DNA of 52,542 nucleotides from Plantago elongata (Eukaryota > Streptophyta > Magnoliopsida > Lamiales > Plantaginaceae): NCBI GenBank assembly GCA_036897095.1, contig JAYMSP010000424.1, forward strand, positions 1 to 52,542. The letters run 5' to 3'. The translations under genes and the position numbers were made by a program. Shown piece by piece: positions 1 through 10,149 of this stretch (its first letter is position 1; the number at the start of each line of letters is the position of its first letter). The notes under the pieces were generated by a model. It was not told the DNA's origin. It did no database searches and saw nothing but the letters and a program-made list of their open reading frames with translations.

Positions 1-74
1 TAATTAAACTAAAAAAATTCTCTTCTCCCAAAAGACTCTTTCCCCTTTCATTTTCCGGCGACTTTTCCGGCAAG

Positions 75-1247
75 ATGAACAATGAATATTTGAAGTGGTG
101 CAAAGAAAACGACCCCAAAAAATACACTGAGTACTTGGAAGCTCACTACAACAATACGCTTTTTCCACCATATCCGAGTCCCCAAACGAGTGCCGCTCGG
201 CCCCATACTCCACATTACCAATCTCCAGCCTACCAAACACCCATATATTCACAAACACCGGAAGTAGAGGAGGTCGTGTTGGAGACGCAGTCGTAAAAAC
301 AACCGATCCGGAAGCGTGGGAAAGCCAAAGCCACCGGAGGAGCGCCAACCAACACAACAACCTCATGGAACAACCCGTACAACGAGAGTGAGGACATCGA
401 GCTTATCTCTGCCCACATGGAGGTTAGTCAGAATGCTATTGTTGGAATGGATCAGAAGTACATCAAACTGTTCCGTCTTGTTGCGGAGAAGTATGAGGAA
501 ATAAAGAAGGGTGGAATGATGACCGGGATGGATAAATTCCGGTCTCATGATTCTCTTCGTGGAAGATGGGGGCGGCTAAGAGATGACATGAATCAGTGGA
601 TGATTTGTGTGGAGCGTGCTACTGTCATGGTCGACAATCGGAGTGGCTATAATGAGTCCGATGTGCGAGACACTTCCCAGGAACTTTACAGGGAGAAGTC
701 GAAGAACCAAAACCCGCTCACAACGTTCAAACAATGGGATGCCCTGAAAGCATACCCACGGTGAGAAATGAAGATGAACTTGGGGGAGATGATGAAGAAG
801 GTCGTACCACCTGAGGAGGATGGGTTCGAGGGTAACGATGCTGACGGCGGTGATGAACCAATGGCATCAGCAGGTGCAGGTGGCAGTAGCGGAAGTAAGC
901 GCACTCGGGATTATGATAGTGTGACAATCATCAAACGTCCCATTGACCGTGACAAGGCCAAGAAGTTGGCTAAGAATGTCACTTCCGGTAACTCTCCCAA
1001 TATGAATGCCTTGAATGATGGAATAACCAACTTACACTCGAATTATCCCCAATGGATTGAAGTTGAAAAGGTAAAGTTGGAGCTTGATATGAAGAAGGAG
1101 GAGTGTAAGGCGAGAGACATGGAGCGTAAGGAAAGGGCGAAGATGATGGACACGTACATGTCACTTGTGGCAAACTACGACAACTTGCCCGAACAGGCCA
1201 GAGCTCACTTAGATGTACTTGGCGAAAAGTTGTTCCCTAAAGACTAA
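75..1247 (+). pseudogene. PIF/Harbinger ORF1 (Myb/SANT-NAM-associated accessory protein), broken
   Basis: One reading frame of about 390 codons runs from the ATG at 75 to the TAA ending at 1247 and is interrupted by two in-frame stops (TAA at 294-296, TGA at 762-764). The middle part has the helical 'DKFRSHDSLRGRWGRL' type region seen in the trihelix/Myb-like ORF1 proteins that accompany plant Harbinger transposases. The C-terminal third is a charged, lysine/glutamate-rich coiled stretch of the NAM-associated type that ends these proteins. In the family, ORF1 binds DNA and helps the nuclease ORF2 enter the nucleus and transpose. The matching nuclease type occurs only at 6867-8236, with hydrolase genes between, so the two may come from different insertions. 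The element's left terminus lies outside the window. I am confident of the family and of the loss of function, less so of the element borders. Confidence 0.75.
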
Positions 1248-2028
1248 TGGGCGAATGATCGCTTATTTAATGTGTCGTCTTTGTTTTTTTACCTTCTGCC
1301 TTGTTTGTAATTTTGAATTTTTCAATATGAATTTGAATTTAAATTTTGAAAAGAAAAAAACGTGGCGACGACGACGTGTCACCACTGTAGTAAAAACAAC
1401 GATGATGCGTCGTCGGACCGTTACCATTGAAGGTGGTCTTACAAAGATGACATTATGCACCTAGGTATGATAAGATATGGAGCAAATTGTGTGTTAAACT
1501 AGAATTGGGATTAAATACAAGAATTATTGCATTCACTGTGAATCTGTAAGAACAGGAGAGGGCGAGTCAAAGGCAACATTAATTTGTGTTCAGAAATTAG
1601 AACCATTAAGTTGATCATCAGCACTGGATCAAGTTGAACGAGGAAAGGTCCATCCAACATAGACATTAATAACTTTTACAAAGAGATCCTGGAGAATCAA
1701 AACCCACGATAAATAGCGTATACGTTTGGCATATTCACCCCATATTTCATATTTCATATTCAATTGCATCATTTTCTTAATTTGAATTATGTATTTACAT
1801 TTCATATATCGAATTTTCTTAATTTATATTATATATTTACATAACATTTAGTACTAAAAATATGTCGCTGTAACACGCGTTGTGTGTTACCCAATTTCTA
1901 GTAATATATAAACGATAAATAATGAAGATACTGGAGTTGGTTAGATTTTTTTTTTCCAGCTCATTTTCAAATGGGACTTCGATTATCGTTACATGTTGGG
2001 GGGTGTGTTTGTGTGGCGTGTAGGGGGT

Positions 2029-2049
2029 GGGGGGGGGGGGGGGGGGGGG
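2029..2049. repeat. Homopolymer run of 21 G
   Basis: Uninterrupted G run on the plus strand preceded by further G-rich sequence from about 1998. Length is prone to sequencing and replication slippage. Confidence 0.9.
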
Positions 2050-2221
2050 TGTATAAATGTTGTCAGATGACGAATGTGAAATGAAGTTGATGGTGTGGTA
2101 CGGTATTCGAAAGATGTGGTGGAGCAACTATATCCACACAAAATCTATCAAAATTAAAATTGAATCAGTAGTAGTAGCCCAACATGGGCGACCATTATGA
2201 CACTAGTTCATGGCCATACTT

Positions 2222-2251
2222 CTTGATGTAGGCGACGCCTACGTCATCAAG
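2222..2251. repeat. Short inverted repeat containing ACGTCA upstream of the hydrolase
   Basis: The arms CTTGATG-TAGGCG and CGCCTA-CGTCATCAAG pair with a 3-nt bulge. The right arm carries ACGTCA, the core bound by TGA-type bZIP factors. It lies about 200 bases before the hydrolase ATG and about 100 before the TATA box. A regulatory role is inference only. Confidence 0.4.
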
Positions 2252-2352
2252 TTTGTATAACACGTAAAATTCTAACGATATTTAGATGTACAAAAACTTA
2301 CGAAACACATGTTTTTCATGAGAAGTTTTTCCCAAATAAGCCAATGATCGAT

Positions 2353-2361
2353 GATATAAAT
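2353..2361 (+). promoter_or_regulatory. Probable TATA box of the alpha/beta hydrolase gene
   Basis: The sequence GATATAAATGG lies about 90 bases upstream of the ATG at 2451, a normal plant distance for a TATA box plus a short 5' leader. Confidence 0.5.
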
Positions 2362-2450
2362 GGATCCCAAGGTATAAGTAACTACCACTCTACTTTCCCT
2401 GTTCTCACTTACATATGTAATCCAGATAGCGAAAACACAGAGAAGAAAAA

Positions 2451-3909
2451 ATGGTGAACGTGATATCAGTTCAGAGAACATTGATAAGCTACCTGATGAA
2501 ACTGGTTGGCATGGTCCCGCAGTCTTTTGAAATTGAACCGGGCACTACCATGAACATTTGGATCCCTAAAGAGACCATCAAGAAACCAAAAAAGAGTAGT
2601 GGTCACAAGAAATGCAATGACCCTGATGATGAGGATGAAACAAAAACATGCAAGCCAACTAAACCGGTAGTGGTGCTCTTACAAGGATTCTTTGCTGATG
2701 GTATCTACAATTGGCAATTCCAGGTATGTTTATATCATTGTATTAATTATGTCCGCGAAAACATAGCTCCATCCACACCGTTTGGTGTAAACATGTTTAT
2801 TCGAGTATTAATATAAAAGATTCCTCAAATTTCTACAAGTTCGAACGTATAGATGATGTGGCATTCTATCACATCTGATTTAGTTCACAAATAAATTGTT
2901 AGTTTTGTTCATCAGGTAGGTTCCCTGACAAAACAGTACTCGGTGTATGTGCCAGACCTGATGTTCTTTGGAGGATCATTCACGGATAGTCCAGGGCGAA
3001 CACTCGAGTCCCAAGCAGATTTTCTGGCAAAAGGGCTGAGGAAGCTAGGAATTGAGCGGTGCACATTGGTGGGGTTTAGCTATGGCGGTATGCTGGCGTT
3101 CAAGATGGCAGAGTTAAATCCTGGACTTGTGGAGGCACTGGTGATTACTGGGTCAGTCTTGGCCATGCAGGATTCAATTAGAAGCTCAATCATGGAGGAC
3201 ACTGGATATTCCACATTTTCGGAGTTGTTGCTTCCGAATTCTGTTCAAGGTACTAAGGCTCTTCTCAACTTAGGTTCTCACAAGAAGCTCTGGCTTCCTG
3301 ATTGGATTTACAAGGACTTTCTTGAGGTCAGTCTTCATTTATGTTCATATACTAGTAGAGATTGAAATCATAACACTTTAAGAATTCGTTTACGCATGTT
3401 TCCTTTGGGTTTGTCTCAAAGTTATGAGCTGATGATCAGGTGATGTTTAACAACAAAAAGGAAAAGGCAGAACTACTAGAAGGCCTTCTTGTTAGCAACG
3501 AAGATGCTCGCCTCCCAAACTTCCGCCAGGTACTAACGCTGATTTGATTAGCTTGTACTCCGAAGAAACTGAGTAATGAGTAATGACAACACACGTTGAT
3601 TTCTTACAGAGAATTCATCTTATATGGGGTGAAAACGACATGCTTTTCAAGCCGGAACTTGTTGAGAATTTGAAAGAGTGAGATTTTGCTATTCGCCTCA
3701 ATGACTCAACCAGAAACTCTGACGAAACAATATAACTAATGTTGTACGCATTCTCTTCTTTTGTTTGATACAGGCAACTAGGCAGCAAAACCACAGTTGA
3801 AAAGATCAAGAAAGCAGGTCACCTAGCTCACATAGAAAGACCCTTCGTGTACAATAGAAGTCTCAAGCGATTCCTTGCTAGCCTGCACGAATATGATGCC
3901 ACTAAATGA
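2451..3909 (+). CDS. Alpha/beta hydrolase family protein (5 exons)
   Basis: Exons 2451-2723, 2916-3326, 3440-3529, 3610-3677 and 3774-3909 have GT-AG borders and join in frame to give 325 aa, a normal length for this plant family. The nucleophile elbow GFSYGG gives Ser146, WGEND supplies Asp268, and AGHLAHIERP supplies His297, so the catalytic triad is complete. The oxyanion segment usually written HGF/HGY reads LLQGF here, with Gln78 in place of His; the dead paralogue at 5783 has VHGY. Relatives are soluble serine hydrolases (esterase, lipase or C-C hydrolase annotations) with mostly unknown substrates, so I give no specific reaction. The start was chosen because MVN opens the conserved N-terminus and the same MVN opens the paralogue. 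It lies between Harbinger ORF1 and a degraded paralogue on the same strand, suggesting an old tandem duplication. Confidence 0.9.
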
Positions 3910-4898
3910 GTCCTGGACAACAATTTGTACTTCTCCAATGTTTTTTTTATCTAAAGTTACAGAAATTATGTACTTTTACTTCTCTTGTTTATACTTACAA
4001 TTTGGCCTAAACTCCTAAGAAGGGACTGTAAAAGAAGCCTTTTTTAGGAGTTTGCACTTTTACTTCTCTTGTTGGTGATACTTATGATAAATTTGATTCT
4101 GAACATGCATCCAGATTTTTTCGAACAATTGTGCTACCTTATATTAAAAGTTTCTTGCTAGTGCTAGTGCAGAAAGAAAACTGAAAAGGAAATAATCTGA
4201 CATGACAATTAAAGGAAGTAAATATTCACCTACAAGTTAAATTGGAGTAATGATGGATATTGAAGGATCCACCAGATTTCATTCAACTATTCAAGTACTA
4301 ATGTACTCCAGTCTGAGACGGTTACTCTTACATGGCATGCCTGACTAGCAGTGTTTGGTTCAACTCGATTAATAAATAAATCTCAGTTCATACAAACTCT
4401 GTTAAGATTTGATTAAGTATTGTATTTTCGGGTTTTCCCTTATTCTTTTTCATCTTTTTATCTCTGACTAGCTAGTTCGATCCAAATGATTTGAGCTTAT
4501 TTACAGAGTTCATTCAGATACAACGAAGTGCAGTTCAGTTGGTAAAACGCTTAAACTCCAACTAATAGGTCGGGTTCGAGTCATCCTTTAGACATTTTAA
4601 AAAAAAAAACAGAGTTCACTCAACTCGGAATTGAGCTTGGGATCAAGTACAGTTGAACCAATAGCTCGGCTCGAATAACAACAGTTCTGCAACTTAGAAG
4701 AAGTAGGTAACTCACATTTTGGTTCGACCAGAATGATTAATGGTTAGGTCATAGGTGCACTATATATAAAGATAATGTTTTTCTTCCGGATAATGAGAAC
4801 CCATCATAAACTGCCTTTTATCTTAGTCTTTTTGTTTGTTTTCCTTTTGGTGCTTTTATTGTAGTTTAAGTACATACAGACTGAATTTAGATGAGTGA
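3910..4898. other. Intergenic stretch between the two hydrolase copies
   Basis: 3' flank of the intact hydrolase, AT-rich and without a credible coding frame. The only structured item is the short SINE at 4517-4608. Confidence 0.5.
4517..4608 (+). mobile_element. 92-bp tRNA-derived SINE with 14-bp target duplication
   Basis: A box A-like segment (CAGTTCAGTTGG) and a box B-like segment (GGGTTCGAGTC) lie about 35 bases apart, as in an RNA polymerase III promoter, and the element ends in an A-rich tail. It is flanked by ACAGAGTTCATTCA (4503-4516) and ACAGAGTTCACTCA (4609-4622), a 14-bp duplication with one mismatch, as expected for LINE-assisted retroposition. A relative with similar boxes lies at 37928-38022. 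Confidence 0.8.
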
Positions 4899-5772
4899 GG
4901 GAGAATTGCAAAATTAGTCCTCTAAGTGACCGTCCAGTTCGATTTTGATCTAATTTTTTTTTCCGTTTCGATTTTGGTCCTGAGAATCGTATAAGAAACC
5001 GTATATATGTATTTCGGCTGAGTCGGCTGAGTTGGCCTGAATTGGAGGTGATGTGGCGTTACATGGCACACATACATGGCAAATAGCAAGGTGGAGGGCG
5101 GATCAGGGAGGAAGAAGAAGGGCTCCGTGGTGGTGGACGGATCTGGGCGCGGTGGCGGCGGGTGGAACTGAACCTGAAGAAGAAGGGGTTAGGCGGCGGA
5201 TTCGAACCTGAAGAAGAAGGCCGCGGTGGTGGCGAGCGGATCTGGGAGGAAGAAGATGGCTTGGTGGTGGCGGGCGAGACCTTTCTTCTTCTCCTTCACC
5301 AGTCACCACCAATCTCCACTACAACTCGGCCGGCCACCGTCTCCGATCTGCCTCCCTCACTTCGTCTCTGATCCGTAACCGTTCACCCAGCCTCACCTCC
5401 GCACCTCCATCCACGGATCCACAGCTGCAGTTAACCGGAAACGACCACCATCCGCCACCATCGCGCCCTTCTTCTTCCTCCCAGATCCGCCCACCACCAC
5501 CCTCCACCTTCAACCACCACCGTCTCCGATCTGTCTCCCTCCCTTCGTCTCTGATCAGTATACCTTAATTCGCCCGACTCAGCAAAGGACCAAAATCGCA
5601 AACGAATTTCGTCCATGTCACGAATCCAGTCAGCATAGGACCAAAAAAGAAATTCAAATTCGCCAAAAAACGGCCCGATTGGTCCTTTTAGTCCGTATTT
5701 TGCAAACGCGAAAACAAATGGACCAAAATCGAACTGGACGGTCACTTAGAGGACCAATTTTGCATTTCTCCC
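4899..5772. mobile_element. Non-autonomous Mutator-like element (Pack-MULE candidate), 874 bp
   Basis: The ends are inverted repeats of about 52 bp (4899-4950 against 5721-5772, 49 of 52 matching) starting GGGAGAA. They are flanked by an exact 9-bp target duplication GATGAGTGA at 4890-4898 and 5773-5781, diagnostic of Mutator-like elements. There is no transposase. The interior (about 5090-5560) is much more GC-rich than its surroundings and is built of repeated, partly inverted blocks. The element lies directly against the start region of the hydrolase paralogue and separates it from its original upstream sequence. Confidence 0.9.
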
Positions 5773-5782
5773 GATGAGTGAA

Positions 5783-6640
5783 ATGGTGAACATTGTTGCA
5801 GCTGAGAGGGCCATTTCACGGAGCTTAATAAAACTGGCATGCATTGTTCCACAGAAGATTGAAATCGAACCAGGCACCATCATCAACATTTGGGTCCCTA
5901 GTCATACCATCAAGAAACCAAAATCTGGTTCCAGGAAATTCAATCCTGCCAATGATTCCAAACCTGTTGTGGTGCTCGTACATGGCTATGGTGCCGATGA
6001 CGGCATGTTTAACTGGCTATTTCAGGTATGTCGGAAGCAGCTATTGTAAATCAGGATCGCCTACCTGGTTGAGTCAATCAGGCCAGCATGTATTGTGTAA
6101 TAACGCATACAATGCTGAATGCTCGTCAGGTCGAGTAATTATCAACATTAGTTACAGTGAACATTTACGTGTATATTCATTAATTCTCTAACATCGAGGT
6201 CGTCAATCACACCCTATATAATGTTATGCAGTGGTATTAGTACAAAGTTAGTCTATTGAATATCAGAACTAGACTAACTTTTCTGAAATGATTTCAGTTT
6301 CCTTGTTCAGATTTGTTCACTCATGAAAAACTACTCCGTTTATGTACCGGACCTCTTGTTCTTTGGTGACTCAATCACGAATGATCCAGACAGGTCACCT
6401 AAGCTTCAAGCAGACTATCTTGTTAAGGGTTTAAGAGGCTAGAAATCCATAAGTGTACGGTAGTCAGGTTTAGCTATGGTGGTATAGTAGCATTCAAAAT
6501 GGATGAGCTTTATCTTGAACTGGTGGAAGCCCTGGTGATAACCGGAGCTGTCCCAACCATGATGGATCCAGTTAACAGTTCTTCGGTGGAGGAGCTTGTT
6601 GCTTCTTCATTTTCAGTTATCCTCAGCGTGGGGCCAGCCC
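5783..6640 (+). pseudogene. Degraded, truncated alpha/beta hydrolase paralogue
   Basis: Exon 1 (5783-6025) encodes 81 residues starting MVN, with a GT donor in the same position and phase as the intact gene. Exon 2 starts at 6311 and reads in frame to about 6440, where a 1-nt deletion shifts the frame; the elbow is still visible beyond it, but as RFSYGG rather than GFSYGG. Similarity stops near 6640, before the equivalents of exons 3-5, where sequence leading into a Harbinger transposase begins. An ATG at 5774 lies in frame but within the target duplication of the neighbouring MULE; the ATG at 5783 matches the paralogue. The gene has lost its promoter region, frame and 3' half, so it cannot make a hydrolase. 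A relic of a matching last exon occurs at 27951. Confidence 0.9.
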
Positions 6641-6753
6641 CAAACGGATAGTGTTCCAGCCGTTTGACTGGGACACATTTTTTTATTTTTTATTTAATTA
6701 AAATTCCATTTAATAAGAAAATATATATACGAACCACCATATTTTTTCGAGAT

Positions 6754-6761
6754 CTATAAAT
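6754..6761 (+). promoter_or_regulatory. TATA box of the Harbinger transposase
   Basis: CTATAAAT lies about 110 bases upstream of the transposase ATG at 6867, followed by a pyrimidine-rich leader. Confidence 0.5.
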
Positions 6762-6866
6762 GGAGACCAAACTTCATATATATCTCCACACCTCAAATTT
6801 CATCCTTCTTCCTCTCTTTTAAACTCAAAATACTCTTAATAACCTACCAAATATCACTTTGCCAAA

Positions 6867-8236
6867 ATGTCTTCTTCATCACATCACTCCGAGGAAGAGG
6901 TGTTCATGTCTGATCTGGAGTCGGAATCTGAAAGGTCGGCATTCAAACCCTACCTATAGTTCAGTGATGGCAAGGAGATTCTTCGAGATGGTGGTGCCGC
7001 AGTACTTTGCCGAGTCTTCTTCATCACAACAGAAGGAGAAACACACTCTCACGTACATCAACCGAAAAATGCGAGAAACATCATGATCAAATTATGGAAG
7101 ATTACTTCGCAGACAATGCCGAGTATCCTCCAAAGCAATTTTACCGGAGGTTCAGAACGACGAAGCCACTATTTGTGAGGATCGTTGAGGCGGTCTCCGA
7201 CTACGATGCAGGATACTTCAGGACTGGCCCAGATGCCACCGGTCGCCAAGCACTCTCGAATTTGCAAAAGTGTACTGCGACGATGAGGATGCTCGCATAT
7301 GGTTTAGCCGGGGATGATGTTAATGAATATACAAGGTGTAGTGAAATTTCTTCTTTGATTACATTGAACAAGTTTTGTGATTCTGTCGGTTTTTGCACCA
7401 ACATACATGCGAAAGGCCAACGAAGAAGACATCAATCAACTTTTCGCAATCAATGCCGGAAGAGGCTTTCCGGGAATGAATGGCTCGATCGATTGTATGC
7501 ATTGGGAATGGAAGAACTGCCCGATGGCATGGAAATGTCAATACCAAGGCAAAAGTGGTAAGCCGACGCTCGTTCTAGAAGTTGTCGCTTCACACGACAC
7601 TTGGATTTGTCACTCTTTCTTCAGAGTTTCAGGTAAATTCAATGATCTCACTGTTGTTGCAAGTTCACCGGTGTTTGATGATCTTCTCAACGGTGTATCT
7701 CCTTTGGTAAACTTTGAAGTGAACGGTCATCACTACAACATGGCGTACTACCTAACTGATGAGATTTATCCCGCCTAGGCAACATTTGTCAAGTCCATGA
7801 AAAATCCAGTTACTCACAGAGAAATCAAGTTTGCACAGAAGTAAGAGGCTGTCCGAAAAGATGTTGAGCGAGCTTTTGGTTGTCTGCAAGCACGCTTCGC
7901 CATCATCCGCAACTCAACATTGGGCAACACAATCCCTCTCCTTTAATTTCTAAGATTATGAATACATGTATATGCCTACATAACATGATCATTGAGAATG
8001 AAAGGTATACTTATCTCCGGACCAAAACATACGAGAAGTATGTCAAAGAATTCAACAAAGACATCGTCAACTAAGTGGAAGAAGACTTGTTCACCGGTAT
8101 TCGATGCACGAGAGGCCCTTCAGTAATCAACTCAGTTGAAGGATACATGCAGACTAGGCGTGATATGCACAACATACTCACTCACCAAGCATTGCAGAAG
8201 AATTTGATCGAGCACATCTGGAGGAAGACCACTTAA
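6867..8236 (+). pseudogene. PIF/Harbinger transposase (DDE nuclease, plant transposon protein family), broken
   Basis: The serine/glutamate-rich N-terminus starts at 6867. The conserved core then runs in more than one frame: 'DYFADNAEYPP..FRRRF'-type sequence near 7095, 'ATGRQALSNLQKCTA' near 7240, GSIDCMHWEWKNCP near 7480 and RKDVERAFGCLQARF near 7855. The acidic residues expected for DDE catalysis are present: Asp in GSIDCMHW, Asp in KFNDL, Glu in KDVERAFG. The gene is inactive. It has a stop at the end of the N-terminal segment, a frame change and small deletion near 7340-7400, a TAG where a tryptophan is usual in IYPxW (about 7777) and another stop near 7843. The family cuts and pastes DNA together with an ORF1 partner. 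Confidence 0.9.
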
Positions 8237-8484
8237 ATTATGTTTTTATTGTTCTAGTTGTTTCATTTCCTACTTTCGGTTCAATCTTTTTGTATTCGTA
8301 TTATGTAATGTTTCATCATATTCCGTTCGTATTGAATAAAAAACTAGTTTTGTGCCAATACAACTCGCTTTTTATTAGAAGTACAAACAAAAATAGAAAC
8401 AACAACGAGAAATAATAAGAACAATAACAACAATAACAACGAGAACACAAGAATAAGAACAACAACAACAAAGCAACATTGACG

Positions 8485-8536
8485 ATGACGACGACGACGA
8501 CGACGACGACAACAACAACAACAACAAAGTAAGTCT
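8485..8536. repeat. (GAC)n-(AAC)n trinucleotide repeats
   Basis: About nine GAC/ACG units run directly into about five AAC units. A looser AAC/AAT-rich stretch precedes them from 8385. Confidence 0.85.
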
Positions 8537-8548
8537 TACTCCGACCTT

Positions 8549-8890
8549 CTACATATCACGGTGAATGTCAAGATGCCTAGTTCTATTGTGAAGCTGTTCT
8601 TTGGTTCTTGACGTAATACCAACAAGAACACTTCCATCGCCCAGTACACCTTCATCCCATACCTCCTTCACGTAAAGGAAACGCCTACTTGTGATGAACA
8701 TTGACAAATCCGGACGTCGAGGAACTTGATCCCAAATCAATCAAAGAGCACGATCTTCATTTTACGTTCTACCGCCTAGGCATAATTGAAAGGTCATCTT
8801 TCATTCATGGTTGAGAGGATAAGATGAAGATTTGTTGGAAGAAGAAGATGAAGAAGTTGTGGTGGTTATAGTAGAGAAGGGTATCTTTTT
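8549..8890 (-). other. Unidentified minus-strand open segment with TATA-like leader
   Basis: A 63-codon frame (8549-8740) on the minus strand contains an MFITSRRFLYVKEVWDEG segment. Upstream on that strand are a CT-rich leader and TATAAAAAG at about 8890. The flanking repeats of 'ATATAGCCGTT' type (8920-8990) look like the 5' leader of another transposon, perhaps Harbinger-related. I do not recognise the protein. It may be the 5' end of a second element facing the transposase. Confidence 0.25.
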
Positions 8891-9992
8891 ATAGATGCTC
8901 AATTTATCTGTTTCGAAAATATAGCCGTTATTTAATCTGTTTCATCAAAATATGACCGTTTTTTAACCTGTTTTGAAAATATAGTTGTTATTCGATTTTT
9001 AAAATTCAAAAAAAATAATTAAAAGAAAAAAGAAAAACTACGACGACCGATTTTTTAATCGGTCGTCACAGTGTTACAATTGATCGTGACAAGTGGTTGC
9101 GGAATTTTATCGGCCACCACACCGGACTGACTTAACGGATCTCTAGATTTCAAAAGTTACATAGATAATATCACATAAATCCGAACTTAGAATCATTACA
9201 CCTATCTATAGAGCCCAATTTAAAATATTGTTACAGTGACATGCATTCTCTCTGGATCCCTCAGTTTCAATACGAACAGGTTCTCATATAGAGACCAAAA
9301 TCATAGAAGTGGTTTATTTTACTGTATTGTATGTTTTAATGTATGGTATTTGAATGTATGGTATAGTGTAAAATATTTTATATATATATATAAAGTTTTA
9401 TAAAAGACAGTAGACAAAACCTTTAGAATTCTTTCACCAAAGACCGAAGTTTGATCAGGAAATGCTACACTGCTTGACCAGATAACCTTCCAAACGTAGA
9501 TTGGGATCACTTTGGGACTTAAAGTAAGTTTAGTTGTACAAAACTGTTCTAAAAATAGTAACAACGTGTATAGAAAGTAAGTTTGAGTTGGACCTTTTTA
9601 ATTTATAAAGTTTTTAATATAGAAAGTGGAGTTCGAGTTCACAATATATTAAAAGTCTTTATTAATAATCTTAAAAGTCCTATATAATATATAAATATAA
9701 TTAATTTACACATAAAATTATACTATTTTATTTTTACGGGTTGACCTGATTAAGAAAAAAAAATTACGCCTCATCATGACTTATGTATTCATTCAATCAT
9801 ATTATTATTTTAGATAAAATTACACATGTTTAATATATATTAATCTATATTTTATATGTTATTGCATATGATAAAGATAACTAAAACTGATGTTAAAACT
9901 ATTAAGATCAAATGGTAAAATGTGTACAAATTCACACATACAAACACAAAATTCAGATAGACACTACACAGATTGGTAAGTAAATCCAAGCA
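8891..9992. other. AT-rich gene-free stretch
   Basis: No credible gene. A short self-complementary motif (CGACCGATTTTTTAATCGGTCG) sits at about 9044-9065 and may belong to a transposon terminus. The rest is AT-rich. Confidence 0.4.
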
Positions 9993-10102
9993 CAGTAAAA
10001 CCTCTATAAATTAATAATATTGTAAACGGAATAATTTAATAATTTAGCGATATATTATTATATTGATAAATTAAAATTTTATTAATTTAAAAAGGTTTTA
10101 CG
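9993..10102. mobile_element. Emigrant/pogo-type MITE remnant
   Basis: It starts CAGTAAAACCTCTATAAATT, the terminal sequence type of Emigrant/Lemi (pogo-like) elements. It ends near 10102 with the imperfect inverted form AATTTAAAAAGGTTTTAC. No clean TA duplication is visible. It is either a short MITE or the left terminus of the transposase relic that follows. Confidence 0.6.
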
Positions 10103-10149
10103 TATGACCTAATTTCAATTTTTTCGACACTGTAAAATTTGTTTGGCAA

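Larger units (their letters stand above)
1248..2350. other. Gene-free stretch upstream of the hydrolase
   Basis: No coding frame of note. The first ~200 bases are probably the 3' flank of the Harbinger ORF1. From about 1740 the DNA is AT-rich. It holds a run of 21 G (2029-2049) and a short inverted repeat at 2222-2251, both listed separately. Confidence 0.5.
6630..8380 (+). mobile_element. PIF/Harbinger element remnant
   Basis: The left breakpoint in the hydrolase pseudogene is at about 6630, where a terminal-looking GGGGCCAGCCCC begins. Next come an AT-rich leader, a TATA box (6754-6761), the transposase pseudogene and an A/T-rich 3' flank. I found no matching right terminus and no TTA/TAA target duplication, so the borders are approximate. 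The right end may lie as far as about 9130. Confidence 0.6.

Noticed and set aside
5103..5745. Overlapping open frames on both strands in the GC-rich block
   Set aside because: They lie inside the non-autonomous MULE, consist of simple GGW/PP-rich repeats and change frame at will; composition explains them.
8485..8536. Poly-acidic or poly-Arg coding from the GAC/AAC repeats
   Set aside because: No supporting frame beyond the repeat; it is a microsatellite.
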